This document shows, one piece after another, positions 1 through 9,269 of a stretch of DNA of 64,000 nucleotides. The stretch comes from Thermoplasmata archaeon (GTDB taxonomy: Archaea; Thermoplasmatota; Thermoplasmata; GCA-020350865). Location: positions 3,184,341-3,248,340 of the forward strand of contig CP070751.1 of NCBI GenBank assembly GCA_020348445.1. The letters are read 5' to 3'. Within the stretch, counting starts at the first letter, position 1; each line of letters opens with the position of its first letter. The notes beneath the pieces are model-generated. The model was not told the origin of the DNA. It did no database searches and saw only the letters and a list, made by a program, of their open reading frames with translations. The position numbers were made by a program, and so were the translations under genes.

Positions 1-3000
1 ACACTTTGGATCCACCCTGCATTTGCTAATGGAGCAATATTTAAGACAGTTACATAGACTGTATAAGTTCCACTATCTCCATTGTCGTCTGTGACGGTCA
101 AGGTAACCCTGTATATTCCTCGGTATGAATAGGTATGGGTAACCAAAGCACCGGATGCAGTGCTGCCATCATCAAAGTTCCAATAATAGGATAAAAATGG
201 CATATCAGAAGGGGTATCGTAGCCATAACCCTCGAAGATAATCTGTTCATCCTCATTTACCATCTTATAAAAGTCTGCATCGGCTTTTGGTGCGGGATTA
301 ATTACATTCACAAGTAAGGTATCAGTTGTGTAAGAACCATCCACATCTGTCACAGTCAATGTAACAGTATAGATCCCCTCATCCGTATATGAATGGGTCG
401 TATATACTCCAGAGCCGAATGTACCGTCACCAAAATCCCAGGAAAATATCAAATCAGGTAGATCGGAGGGAGTGTCAGAGTAATCGGCTTTGAATAATAA
501 TATCTCATCCTCGTAGGCTGTCCTATCGGTTCCTACTTCGATTATTGGCGCGGTATTCTCTACTGTCACCAAAACGAAATCCAAATCGATTAGGCCCTCA
601 TTGTCAGTGACTTTAAGAATTATCGTGTAGGTTCCTGCGATGGAGTAACTATGGGATACGAAAACTCCAGTATCTGTAGTGCCGTCCATGAAATCCCACT
701 CATAAAAGAGCACGATCCCGTCTCTGTCTCTGGAATTTGATGCATCTATGTTTATTATATCATCCTCATTTACGATTTGATCTACTCCTGCATCAGCAAT
801 TGGAATCCAATCCTCGGCAAGCAAAGCATGAGAATAAGCTCTATCGTATTTATCAATGGCTTGGAGATATTGGCCATTTGCAGCAAATGCCTGGCCCTGG
901 TAGAATTTGTTCCAGGCTTGCTTGATATCATTTACCTCCATACCCACATGGGTTTCGGTCTCGATTATCAACATCTTTACTGCTTCTTCTATTGCCTCTG
1001 TCAGATCTATCACGATATCTGATGTCGGTGCTCCATAACTCCCTGCATCTTGCAAATGCGCAACAGCGCTTTTGACATTTACAAAGGAATCCTGAAGCAG
1101 TCCATCACCTGCTTTGTCCTGCGCTAACATCAGCTCATCCTTTGCCTGCTGCAGTTCAGCCAATGCCTCTTTAGAATAGGGACCTGTCAATAATGAGTCT
1201 ATATCGGAAACTGCCTGAAGAAGAGCGGCGTCGTATTCTCTTGGCACCCACTCGCCCTCTGCTCTTTCGGCCTCCGTATGGGCGTTCTTGTACTGCTCCA
1301 TGCCATTTTCGTAATCACCTGAAGCGATTCTACTTTGTGCATCTGCATATATCGCCCAAGCATCGATCACATGGATATTATCTGATTCTGCCTGTATCTC
1401 AGCGATGATTATCGTATTTTTTACCCTATCATTCACTGCAGAAAGTAGCAAATCAATGATATAATCAGTTGGAACCTCACTGCTCACCATCTCAAGATTA
1501 TGTATTCCCTCTTTCACATGCTCAAAGGATTTCACAAAGTCAAACTCTGGAGATTCTATTGTAGGGGCAAAGAACAGAGCCTCGCTTATCTCTTCGAGAG
1601 CCTTCAAAAGTGTAGCATCCGTTGGATTTCCACCAGAAGGATCTGAAATCAAACTCTCAACCTCAACCTGAGCCCACCGCAATCTGCTTTCGTAGGTCTC
1701 AAATACACTGACGGAATTGCTTATGGTCGCAGAAAGTGGTGCATTGCTGAGCTCTGAAGAATCGTGGCCGCAAATAACCAGCAACTCAAAGTCCAAGTCT
1801 ATGGAATCGTCCAATGGAAAATCGCTTGGAGGAGTAACACAAAGGAAAACACTACCTATACCTCCTGCTGGAACTGAAATACTTGATACCGGAAAGCTCA
1901 ACCAAGTAGGATCAATACTAGTGGTTAAAATAATATCATAACAGTCATCCAACGTTCCTGTATTTTTTATTGTTATAATATAAGTAGCAGTTTCACCAAC
2001 TAGAATATCGACTTGCTCGCTGATTTGTACCTCAAATGAATGCCTGTGAATAAATACCTGTATGTTTGTGGTATCGGCAGCACCGTCATCATCAGTTACA
2101 GTCAATGTTACTGTGTAAATTCCAGCATCCATATATGCATGACTCACAGTTGCACCAACAGCATTAACTCCATCACCGAAATTCCATGAAAAGCCCAGGA
2201 TTAGCTGGTCCGATGGGGTATCCACACCACTTCCTGAGAAATCTAATATGTCGTTCTCTAATATGGTGGGAAATGGTGGAATTATTATTATTGGATTCAC
2301 CTTTGGATTCACATTTTCTACTGTAACCGTAAGTGTGTCTTTGCCGAGTAGCAAATCATCATCCAAAACCTCAAGGGTGACTAGATAAATACCTGAATTT
2401 GGATAAATGTGGCTTGGATTCGGACCTGAACCTGTTGTGGAATCTCCAAAGTTCCAATTGAAACCCAAGGATTGAATATCAGAGGGAGTGTCGAAAGCTC
2501 TGCCTTCGAAGATTATCTCCTGATCCTCGTTTACAACCATATCTGCTCCTGCATATACCATAGGTTGACCATTGCTAACTATCACATTCATATTGTCCTG
2601 CCCAACAGCTCCATCGTCATCTGTAACTGTTAAAGTAACATCGAACATACCGTTATGTTGGTAAGTATGGGTAACAGATCTACTTGTTTTATATGTTCCA
2701 TCTCCTAAATCCCATTCATAGTTTATTGTCGGTAGATCAGATGGAGTGTCGGTAGCACTTCCACTAAGGAACACAAGCTCATCCTCGTAAACGGTTCTGT
2801 CAGTTCCTGCATAGGCGACAGGGGCAACGTTATTTACTGTTATTGTCATTGTGTCAGAATCACTCTCCCCATCATCATCAATTACGGTTATCTCTACAAT
2901 ATATACACCTGATTTCGTGTAAATATGGGAGGTTGTTTCCCCGCTTCCTGATGCACCATCCCCGAAATCCCAATGATAGCTTAATATTGGTTGATCAGAG

Positions 3001-4028
3001 GCTGTGTCTGTACCTAATCCAGTAAAGGTTACTGTATCATCCTCATTCACTATAAGGTCTGAGCCAGCATTTGCTATTGGAGGTACATTTTTTACTAGAA
3101 CAGTCAAGTCGTCCTCTCTTACAGAATTCTCATTATCTGTCACCATCAGCTTTACGAAGTACAATCCTGAGTGGGTATAAATATGGGTTGGATTTATACC
3201 ATTTCCGATGCCACCATCACCAAAATCCCAATCATAGGTTAACCAGGGATGATCAAGAGGTGTATCCCAGGTTCCACTTCCATCAAAAGTTACAGGGCTA
3301 TCTTCATCTGTTATAATATCTGCCCCTGCATCTGATATCGGTGGATCGTTGTGCACAACCACCTGTATAGAATCTGAGGATTTTGAGCCGCTGTTATCAG
3401 TCACTATGAGAATCACATGTCTTATGCCTTCCTGATCATAAGAGTGGATGGGGGATAATCCCTGCCCTATTGTTCCGTCCGCAAAGATCCATTCGTATTT
3501 TTCTATATAACCGTAATTAGGGCCTTCGGGACTACCGGGATCATAGGAATTGGAAGCGTCGAACTGTATATCTTCATTCACATCCACAATAACTTCCTCG
3601 GTTACGACACTTACACCATCCAGAATAATACCAGCAATTGCTACTGGGGGTATGTTGACACGGACAGATATGTTATCATAACCATATGTCCCTTCATTAT
3701 CTTTAACTCTTAGTTGGACTTTGTATATGCCACTTGATGAATAAACATGACTTATGATCATGCCATATCCTTGTTTACCATCTCCAAAGAGCCACTTGTA
3801 TTCAACGATACTCCCACCATCAGGGTCGTTCGAGCCTCCACCATCGAAAATTACTTCCTTAAATACATCTACTTGTTTGTCGCCACCAGCGTCTGCATCT
3901 GGGCTTATATTTCCTGCTGACATTTCTTTTAACTGCAAATCAACATTTGCAGGTAATATCAGCATTGCAACAACAATTAACGTTCCTACTGCCTGGCCTA
4001 ATCTCTTACTATTTATTGATAGTTCCAT
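1..4028 (-). CDS. Giant secreted PKD-repeat protein, C-terminus cut by window edge
   Basis: The frame is open from an ATG at 4028 to base 1, giving at least 1342 residues with the C-terminus missing. A GGAGG ribosome site lies about 7 bases upstream of the ATG. The N-terminus is a signal peptide (hydrophobic stretch about residues 11-27). It is followed by about seven PKD-type beta-sandwich repeats with the usual W-x-F-G-D-G and G-x-Y-x-V-x-L-x-V-x-D motifs. A NEW3/CARDB-like domain follows (about 660-770), then an alpha-helical, TPR-like domain (about 770-1075, starting RLRWAQVE), then more PKD repeats. The domain order and helical domain closely match the protein at 55323-61559. It is probably a surface adhesin or binding protein. 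Its catalytic tail, if any, lies outside the window. Confidence 0.93.
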   Translation of the reverse strand, partial: MELSINSKRLGQAVGTLIVVAMLILPANVDLQLKEMSAGNISPDADAGGDKQVDVFKEVIFDGGGSNDPDGGSIVEYKWLFGDGKQGYGMIISHVYSSSGIYKVQLRVKDNEGTYGYDNISVRVNIPPVAIAGIILDGVSVVTEEVIVDVNEDIQFDASNSYDPGSPEGPNYGYIEKYEWIFADGTIGQGLSPIHSYDQEGIRHVILIVTDNSGSKSSDSIQVVVHNDPPISDAGADIITDEDSPVTFDGSGTWDTPLDHPWLTYDWDFGDGGIGNGINPTHIYTHSGLYFVKLMVTDNENSVREDDLTVLVKNVPPIANAGSDLIVNEDDTVTFTGLGTDTASDQPILSYHWDFGDGASGSGETTSHIYTKSGVYIVEITVIDDDGESDSDTMTITVNNVAPVAYAGTDRTVYEDELVFLSGSATDTPSDLPTINYEWDLGDGTYKTSRSVTHTYQHNGMFDVTLTVTDDDGAVGQDNMNVIVSNGQPMVYAGADMVVNEDQEIIFEGRAFDTPSDIQSLGFNWNFGDSTTGSGPNPSHIYPNSGIYLVTLEVLDDDLLLGKDTLTVTVENVNPKVNPIIIIPPFPTILENDILDFSGSGVDTPSDQLILGFSWNFGDGVNAVGATVSHAYMDAGIYTVTLTVTDDDGAADTTNIQVFIHRHSFEVQISEQVDILVGETATYIITIKNTGTLDDCYDIILTTSIDPTWLSFPVSSISVPAGGIGSVFLCVTPPSDFPLDDSIDLDFELLVICGHDSSELSNAPLSATISNSVSVFETYESRLRWAQVEVESLISDPSGGNPTDATLLKALEEISEALFFAPTIESPEFDFVKSFEHVKEGIHNLEMVSSEVPTDYIIDLLLSAVNDRVKNTIIIAEIQAESDNIHVIDAWAIYADAQSRIASGDYENGMEQYKNAHTEAERAEGEWVPREYDAALLQAVSDIDSLLTGPYSKEALAELQQAKDELMLAQDKAGDGLLQDSFVNVKSAVAHLQDAGSYGAPTSDIVIDLTEAIEEAVKMLIIETETHVGMEVNDIKQAWNKFYQGQAFAANGQYLQAIDKYDRAYSHALLAEDWIPIADAGVDQIVNEDDIINIDASNSRDRDGIVLFYEWDFMDGTTDTGVFVSHSYSIAGTYTIILKVTDNEGLIDLDFVLVTVENTAPIIEVGTDRTAYEDEILLFKADYSDTPSDLPDLIFSWDFGDGTFGSGVYTTHSYTDEGIYTVTLTVTDVDGSYTTDTLLVNVINPAPKADADFYKMVNEDEQIIFEGYGYDTPSDMPFLSYYWNFDDGSTASGALVTHTYSYRGIYRVTLTVTDDNGDSGTYTVYVTVLNIAPLANAGWIQS

Positions 4029-4579
4029 ATTTTAACCTCCTTTACTTCGCTAAAAAAGTCTTTAAGAATTCTTTCGCAGCCTATGTTCACTCTTTTATTG
4101 TTCATTATACCTCCCCCCTTATATTCTGGCCCAATGGCTAGGTAGATAATCTTATTCAATAAATCTGTGCTTCATTACCTTCCCAGCGGTCATTTCACAT
4201 CGCGAATTGAGAGTTAGTTTATGTTTCATGGTATTTTTACTTTATTATAAAAGACGATATAAATAAAGATTGGTACATTTTTTTGCGTTTTTCATCTGTT
4301 GGAAACCTCAGAGAATCTTCTGGTTTAGCATTAAAAACCTCAAATTCGTTGATTTGAAAAATCTGCTAGACACACCATTTAAACTGAGCCTTCCAATAAA
4401 CATATTGCAGGCATCATATACATCTTTAAAACATTATTTTTGAAGGCCATCTCATGGTTGAATCTATAATATTCAACCATAGGGGTATAAATATAACAAA
4501 ATACATACCCCCTTTAAGGTAAGGCTTATCTATTGATATAACAACTACTGTTGAATCATAAAATGGAGAGTGTGATTGC
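4029..4579. other. AT-rich divergent intergenic region
   Basis: This 551-base gap separates two divergent genes. I found no convincing coding region in it. It holds the leader of the PKD gene on the minus strand and the inverted repeats and TATA box of the small gene at 4580, described separately. The rest is AT-rich without visible structure. Confidence 0.6.
4454..4511 (+). promoter_or_regulatory. Promoter with two inverted repeats
   Basis: A perfect 10-bp inverted repeat (ATGGTTGAAT, 4454-4463, and ATTCAACCAT, 4471-4480, 7-base gap) lies immediately upstream of a BRE/TATA-like element, GGGGTATAAATATA, at 4482-4495. A second inverted repeat, GGGGTAT (4482-4488) with ATACCCC (4505-4511), overlaps the TATA box itself. 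Transcription would start near 4515-4520 and read the small gene at 4580. The arrangement suggests a regulator binding upstream of TATA and possibly a repressor over it. No binding protein can be named. Confidence 0.55.
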
Positions 4580-4843
4580 GTGAAGATGGACGAGAAGGTT
4601 CTGCCGATAATACATATGCTTTACGATAGATACAATAGGTACCATAATGTAATTGTGACGAACGAGCGTATAAGAAAGGTCATGGGGACCACAAGAAAGG
4701 GCAGGGCAAATAAAAAGGTCTTGGAATATCTTTATAAGCTCGAGATTTTAGAACCGTATTACGATAACGAACCCATAGATACCACAAAGGTCTGGAAGGT
4801 TAACATTGAAAAGGTCGAAGGTTATCTTGAAAGTGCGGGTTAG
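4580..4843 (+). CDS. Small winged-helix-like hypothetical protein
   Basis: This 87-residue protein starts at GTG, with a GGAG about 12 bases upstream; an in-frame ATG lies two codons later. It is charged and soluble with no membrane segment. Spacing of predicted helices (RYNRYHNVIVTNERIRKVM, then a second helix around KKVLEYLYKLEIL) followed by a KVWKVN strand resembles a winged-helix DNA-binding fold, but no specific family is recognised. It has its own regulated-looking promoter, so it may be a small autoregulated DNA-binding protein. This is inference. Confidence 0.65.
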   Translation: MKMDEKVLPIIHMLYDRYNRYHNVIVTNERIRKVMGTTRKGRANKKVLEYLYKLEILEPYYDNEPIDTTKVWKVNIEKVEGYLESAG

Positions 4844-4948
4844 AGTCTCGTATTTGTTTTTTTCTTAAATGAAGTTCGCATGCCGTAATTGGGCCTAATG
4901 AAGAATGGACAGCGAAGGCTACCTGAGGCCCTCATATTGGTGAGAGTC

Positions 4949-5485
4949 ATGTCAGAAAAAGGACTGAAGCATGGTTTGGTGCAGGTGTACACGGGAGATG
5001 GCAAGGGAAAGACCACAGCAGCACTTGGTTTGGCTTTGAGAGCTTGCGGCCACGGACTCTCGGTCTTTATGATACAATTTATGAAAGGAGATATAGAATA
5101 TGGTGAGTTAAGAGCCGCACAATGGATTCCGAATCTCACCATAGTACAATATGGAAGGCCAAATTTTGTGGATAAGAAGAAACCGAAAGAGGAGGATATT
5201 CAATTTGCCCGGGAAGCTCTTGCACATGCAAAGGATGTCGTCCAAAAGGGTGAACATGACATCGTGATCTTGGACGAATTGAATGTGGCTATTGATTACA
5301 AATTGGTTGATATTGAGGTAGTATTGACACTAATAGACAACAAACCCGCGAACGTGGAGATCGTCATCACGGGCCGTAATGCCCATGAAAAAATCCTCAA
5401 GAAGGCGGATTTGATAACCAGTATGGAGAATGTGAAGCATCCATTTGAAAAGGGTACAATAGCAAGAAAGGGTATCGAGCATTGA
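4949..5485 (+). CDS. cobO: Cob(I)yrinic acid a,c-diamide adenosyltransferase (CobA/CobO type)
   Basis: This enzyme transfers the 5'-deoxyadenosyl group of ATP to reduced corrinoid, giving coenzyme-B12-type cofactors in the cytoplasm. The P-loop GDGKGKTT is at residues 16-23 of a 178-residue protein, the normal length for the BtuR/CobO family. The conserved VILDELN (Walker B-like) segment and the VITGRNA strand are also present. The ATG at 4949 is preferred because GGTGAG lies just upstream; an in-frame start at 4889 would add a 20-residue tail not typical of the family. The enzyme fits the B12-dependent ribonucleotide reductase (51733) and corrinoid methyltransferase-like gene (11259) in this window. 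Confidence 0.93.
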   Translation: MSEKGLKHGLVQVYTGDGKGKTTAALGLALRACGHGLSVFMIQFMKGDIEYGELRAAQWIPNLTIVQYGRPNFVDKKKPKEEDIQFAREALAHAKDVVQKGEHDIVILDELNVAIDYKLVDIEVVLTLIDNKPANVEIVITGRNAHEKILKKADLITSMENVKHPFEKGTIARKGIEH

Positions 5486-5509
5486 TGTTCTATCCTTGAA
5501 GGTGAAAAT

Positions 5510-6235
5510 GTGGCTGATAAAAGTATAGCCAAGGCCTTTCGCCGGAAAATAGGACCCTATGAGGGTATTTTGACAAAAACCGATTTGAAAGTTGGAGAAT
5601 CATCCCTTTTAATGAATCCATCCAGGGCGAGAATATTCGAATTAATATGTAACTTTCCCGGAAGCCACCTTCGTGCGATTTCCAGAAAAACGGGATACTC
5701 TGTTCAAAACGTGAGATGGCACTTGAGAAAAATGAGGGACGCTGATTTGATCTCAGAGAGCTCGCTTGGTAGAAAAAAAATCTACACTCCTCTGAGAAAT
5801 ATAATAGATTCAGAGGAGTGCAGGATTCTTGCTTTACTGAATAGAGATGATACGAGACGAGTTTATCTTGCTATCGAAGCGCAGCCGAAGAAGACTCAAA
5901 GGGAATTGTGTGATATCTTAAACACCTATCAACAAATGCTCTCGTTGATACTCCTTTCGCTTGAAGATTCAGACCTTGTAACCGTCGAGAGAATTGATAA
6001 AAAGAAGGTTTATTCCGTCACCGATAAAATCGAGAGGCTTAAAGAGGCTTTTTACGAAAAAAGCGATTTCTATCAAAAGGCGTTGATTTCAGCCCTCGAG
6101 GCTGACAGCCTCAATCCTAGAATCGAAAAAACCGATGCTGATACCCTTTCGATAAGGCTAGAAATCGGAGGAGGAGAGGCATCCATTTTAAAAATAAATA
6201 GGAATCCTTTTACGACGATTCTTAAAATTAAGTGA
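5510..6235 (+). CDS. Winged-helix transcriptional regulator with two HTH domains
   Basis: The GTG start is preceded by GGTGAAA. The 241-residue protein carries two successive winged helix-turn-helix units. The first (about residues 35-95) reads like an ArsR/MarR domain, with RIFELICNFPGSHLRAISRK and a VRWHLRKM recognition helix. The second (about 110-175) follows the same plan (RRVYLAIEAQPKKTQRELC). A C-terminal alpha/beta tail of about 60 residues has no recognised function. Duplicated wHTH proteins of this kind are common in Thermoplasmata and methanogens. It lies 24 bases downstream of the cobalamin gene and may be cotranscribed. The target is unknown. Confidence 0.85.
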   Translation: MADKSIAKAFRRKIGPYEGILTKTDLKVGESSLLMNPSRARIFELICNFPGSHLRAISRKTGYSVQNVRWHLRKMRDADLISESSLGRKKIYTPLRNIIDSEECRILALLNRDDTRRVYLAIEAQPKKTQRELCDILNTYQQMLSLILLSLEDSDLVTVERIDKKKVYSVTDKIERLKEAFYEKSDFYQKALISALEADSLNPRIEKTDADTLSIRLEIGGGEASILKINRNPFTTILKIK

Positions 6236-6238
6236 TGA

Positions 6239-6784
6239 CTACACCATTATAGCATGCCTTCCCCGCATGCTTTCCTCGGTCTCGCCCAGCTTTGCCATGA
6301 GCACTGATATCACCCCATCCAAGAATATCATGGACGCGTCCTCAAATAGCGTTCCTAATGGAGCGAGGCCTGTTTCTCTTGTCTCATCATCAATTGGAAT
6401 GCAAACAACGATATTTGCGCAATGGGCCAATTTAGATTTATTATTTGAGGTCACCACAACCACCTTTGCCCCCACTCTTCTCACTATATTTCCAGTTTGA
6501 ATGGCCGACATTGTTTCTCCAGTGTTGGAGATTATTACAGCAGCATCTTCTGCCTCCACTATGGGCGTGATGGTCTCGCCTATGAAATAGGCTTTTAATC
6601 CAAGCTGCACCAATCGCATAGCAAAACCCTTCCCAACATGACCAGATCGTCCTACACCATAGACAAAGACCTTCTTAGCTTTCAAAATATAATCGATAAC
6701 CTCATCGATCTGAGCAGAATCATTGTTTGATAAAACTTCCTGTAAAGTGTTTGTTATATACTTAACAGACTGGGTAAAGCTCAT
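6239..6784 (-). CDS. hxlB: 6-phospho-3-hexuloisomerase
   Basis: This enzyme interconverts D-arabino-hex-3-ulose 6-phosphate and fructose 6-phosphate. In many archaea it works in the reversed ribulose monophosphate pathway to make pentoses. The 181-residue length matches the family. A SIS sugar-isomerase domain spans almost the whole protein: the phosphate-binding GVGRSGHVGKGFAMRL segment is near residue 43, ISNTGET is in the middle, and the C-terminal RGRHAIMV is typical of PHI enzymes. Its start overlaps the stop of the upstream endonuclease IV-like gene by 4 bases, so translation is probably coupled. Its usual partner, hexulose-phosphate synthase, is not in this window. Confidence 0.93.
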   Translation of the reverse strand: MSFTQSVKYITNTLQEVLSNNDSAQIDEVIDYILKAKKVFVYGVGRSGHVGKGFAMRLVQLGLKAYFIGETITPIVEAEDAAVIISNTGETMSAIQTGNIVRRVGAKVVVVTSNNKSKLAHCANIVVCIPIDDETRETGLAPLGTLFEDASMIFLDGVISVLMAKLGETEESMRGRHAIMV

Positions 6785-7992
6785 TTCTTCTTTCCTCCTT
6801 TTCCTCCTTTCCCCGCTTTTTTCTTTTTAGCTACTTTGGCTCCCTTTTTCTTTTTGCTACTTTTGGCTCCTTTTGTCTTTTTGGCGCCCTTTGCGCGTTT
6901 TACCCCTTTTGTCTCTTTGGCCTTTTTAACCACCTTGGCTTTTTTGCTCTCCTTCTTTGCTGCAGCTCTCATGGCCTTTGCCTCCCGCCTCGTCAGCACC
7001 CGCTCCAATATGACCTTCATATACATGGCGTCATGCTCTAGAAGAGGAGAACCGGAAATTATCGTTATGTTGATGTTATTATCGAGGATACACTCTGCCA
7101 AGGGCTCGAATTTTAAATCGCCCTTTTTAATTGGTGTGTATCTATTTTCGTTTCCATTTTCGTATTCCACACCAGAGAAATGCGAGTACAGGTTGTCTTT
7201 TGTTGCCTTAAGTGCATTATCGAAGATCTCCTGGAAATCTTCCCGCTTTTTAAGGCTGCCATTTCCTCTGGCATGAATGTGTGCAAAATTTAAAACCGGT
7301 ATTACACCAGAAACCCTCTTGCATACGACTAAAACCTCGTCCAAATCACCGAATACTTCCTGTTTTCCGCTTGTTTCAATGCCTATCTGCGATATGAAAT
7401 CCCGTTTTTTATACCAATCTCGGAGTTCTCGTACATTGTTGATCAATCTTTCGGATGCCTTCTTTTTAGTGTACCTTCCATACAATCCCAGGTGTGTTAC
7501 AATAACTTTAGCGCCGATTTCATTTCCAAGTATCCCGCACCATTTGATACTGTCCTTGCTCTTTTCTGTAATATCTCCTCCACCTATTAAATCCATATAG
7601 TATGGAGTATGAATCGAAAAGAAGATATCAAGCTCCTTCGATATATCTTTTAGCTCCGCCAATTCGCTGTAGTCTTTGACGATTCCTGACGCCAAGGAAC
7701 AGCGGACATCACCTGGCTTGAATTTTACGTCCGGATTTATTATCTTTTCCCTGTTCTTTTTGCTGGGATGTTTCCTGAAAACTTCCACGACCAGTTCGCC
7801 CTCAATATCCCTGGGTGTAAGTCCAACCTCTTCTTCTGAAACATAGCGCTCAACCAGGTTCACCCTGACGAATTGAACTTCTATTGCTGTAAGGCCAAGG
7901 GTGTGCACATCCTCCAAACCGTCCCTGAGTGTCCTCCCCTTGCACGAAAGCGGTATCCCCCCAGGCCCAAAACGTATCATGTTTTCACCCAA
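6781..7992 (-). CDS. Endonuclease IV-like TIM-barrel protein with lysine-rich tail
   Basis: Residues 1 to about 330 form an AP-endonuclease family 2 TIM barrel. Metal-site motifs of that family are visible in order: SIHTPYYMDL, VTHLGLYG, the catalytic-type Glu in IGIETSGKQ, the His pair in NFAHIHARG, and HFSG. This suggests a DNA-repair endonuclease, or less likely a sugar isomerase of the same superfamily. Beyond the barrel is a tail of about 65 residues that is almost only Lys, Ala and Gly, like histone H1 tails; this is outside the family's normal length and probably binds DNA. The start could be the ATG at 7992 or four codons later. It is first of a two-gene unit with the hexuloisomerase. 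Confidence 0.85.
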   Translation of the reverse strand: MGENMIRFGPGGIPLSCKGRTLRDGLEDVHTLGLTAIEVQFVRVNLVERYVSEEEVGLTPRDIEGELVVEVFRKHPSKKNREKIINPDVKFKPGDVRCSLASGIVKDYSELAELKDISKELDIFFSIHTPYYMDLIGGGDITEKSKDSIKWCGILGNEIGAKVIVTHLGLYGRYTKKKASERLINNVRELRDWYKKRDFISQIGIETSGKQEVFGDLDEVLVVCKRVSGVIPVLNFAHIHARGNGSLKKREDFQEIFDNALKATKDNLYSHFSGVEYENGNENRYTPIKKGDLKFEPLAECILDNNINITIISGSPLLEHDAMYMKVILERVLTRREAKAMRAAAKKESKKAKVVKKAKETKGVKRAKGAKKTKGAKSSKKKKGAKVAKKKKAGKGGKGGKKK

Positions 7993-8428
7993 TACCTGCT
8001 TACCCTTTGAAACGGTAGGTATGTAAGGTATATTATATAAGGGTTTTCAAGTCCTATATAAATGTTCCGAATACCCCATCTCAAAGGACTTATTCATATT
8101 TTAGTACTATAACGTCCATTTACCACGCTGTTTCATAGATTCGGGCGTAAACTCGCATATTCCTTGCTTTATATAACTCCATAATCTAACAACCTCAAGA
8201 AAAGAGAGGATTGGGAGATGGTAGAAAGAGCGAGACTCTAGGAGGTACCACAGGGTAAGAGAACAAAAACCCCAATGGTAAGAGATATGCTCATGATTCT
8301 CCCAAATCCTTCCAAACCCCCATAAACCTATAACTATTTAAAGTTTTTTTTTATAATGGTAGATTCATGGAAAATTATTAACAAAATCGTATTTTCACTT
8401 TCAAATAAAATAGATTAAAAATGTCATT
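7993..8428. other. Intergenic region with TATA boxes and a candidate ncRNA
   Basis: There is no coding region in this 436-base gap. On the minus strand, TATA-like elements TTATATAATA (about 8027-8036) and TTTATATA (about 8051-8058) would drive the endonuclease IV-like gene. On the plus strand, a separate TATA box, a strongly folding segment and an oligo-T tract define the candidate RNA gene described next. Confidence 0.6.
8195..8352 (+). ncRNA. Candidate structured small RNA with own promoter and terminator
   Basis: A TATA box TTTATATA at 8168-8175 would start transcription near 8195-8200. Bases 8207-8218 pair with 8298-8310 in a 12-bp closing stem with a single one-base bulge. Inside are short hairpins: TGGTA (8219-8223) with TACCA (8246-8250) enclosing AGAG/CTCT; GGGT with ACCC (about 8253-8273); and GAG/CTC near 8282-8292. 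The motif GGTAAGAGA occurs twice, at 8254-8262 and 8277-8285. A T9 tract at 8344-8352 could terminate the transcript. I see no match to tRNA, SRP RNA, RNase P or 5S features. The strand is inferred from the promoter and T tract. Confidence 0.5.
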
Positions 8429-9106
8429 CTAAGCATGTTTAATTTTACTTTGGGGTAGTACCTTATTTTCTACCTCATTATCCTCCCTATCCCACATCTC
8501 TTCAAAGAATTCGTACTCAAAGTGACATTCTTCCCCATCACGATATTCATCCCACTCGTCGTGAATTACATGTAAAGTTATTATAACCTCGTCGCCCATG
8601 TCAAACTCATCCGTTAAATCACCTTCAAAATAAAAATCCGGGCCATCGCCCAATTCGATAAAAGTTTCATCATCAGAGTTGTCATAATCCATTTCAGTTA
8701 TCGTATCCTTGAGATTCATCGTATCCCCTGGATTTAAGGATTTAAATTGGAAGGAATAATACCGATCATATCCTTGATAATCGTATTCTTCGTCAATTTC
8801 AATATCTCCCTGTAATTCGTCAACTGACATCGTGATACTCTTGCCTCCTCCACCCCCTCCGCCTCCGCCTCCCATTAAAAACACCAGCACCAAAGCCACG
8901 ATAATTACTGCCACAACAGCGATACTTACCAATAAAATGGGTACACTTGATGATGGTTCTGAGGGATAATATTGAGGCTGGGGGGGATATTGTTGAGAGT
9001 ATTGTTGATCATATAGAGGCTGTTCTAATGGTACTGGTACCCCGCAATTCGGGCAAAATCCCAATCCTTGGGCAACCTGGATTCCACAGTTTTGACAGTA
9101 GGGCAT
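8429..9106 (-). CDS. Zinc-ribbon membrane-anchored protein
   Basis: The 225-residue protein starts with a double CxxC zinc ribbon (CQNCG and CPNCG, residues 4-22). A Pro/Gln/Tyr-rich linker follows, then one transmembrane helix (about 55-78), a run of ten glycines and a very acidic domain of about 110 residues. The acidic part, rich in Asp/Glu and aromatic residues, would lie outside the membrane if the zinc ribbon is cytoplasmic. This zinc_ribbon_2-plus-TM design is common in Thermoplasmata proteins of unknown role. A TATA-like ACTATATATGG lies upstream on the same strand. No function is claimed. Confidence 0.8.
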   Translation of the reverse strand: MPYCQNCGIQVAQGLGFCPNCGVPVPLEQPLYDQQYSQQYPPQPQYYPSEPSSSVPILLVSIAVVAVIIVALVLVFLMGGGGGGGGGGKSITMSVDELQGDIEIDEEYDYQGYDRYYSFQFKSLNPGDTMNLKDTITEMDYDNSDDETFIELGDGPDFYFEGDLTDEFDMGDEVIITLHVIHDEWDEYRDGEECHFEYEFFEEMWDREDNEVENKVLPQSKIKHA

Positions 9107-9269
9107 CTCCTTACCTCGTTTTTTCCTATTACTTTCTAGCCATATATAGTTTTGCAGGGGTTAAAGAATCTCGAGAAGCTAGGTGATCAAGATTCAATAT
9201 AAAACCGAAAATAAATGGAATTTATTATGATGCGCCTCTACATTGTATGGCGAACACGAACCTGCATTT

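Noticed and set aside
6836..7276. Long plus-strand reading frame opposite the lysine-rich tail
   Set aside because: It is an antisense product of the Lys-rich codons (Phe/Leu-rich composition), with no ribosome site or recognisable domain.
8831..8880. Phase-variable glycine tract in the zinc-ribbon protein at 8429
   Set aside because: The ten Gly codons are mixed GGN triplets and not a homopolymer, so slippage is not strongly favoured.
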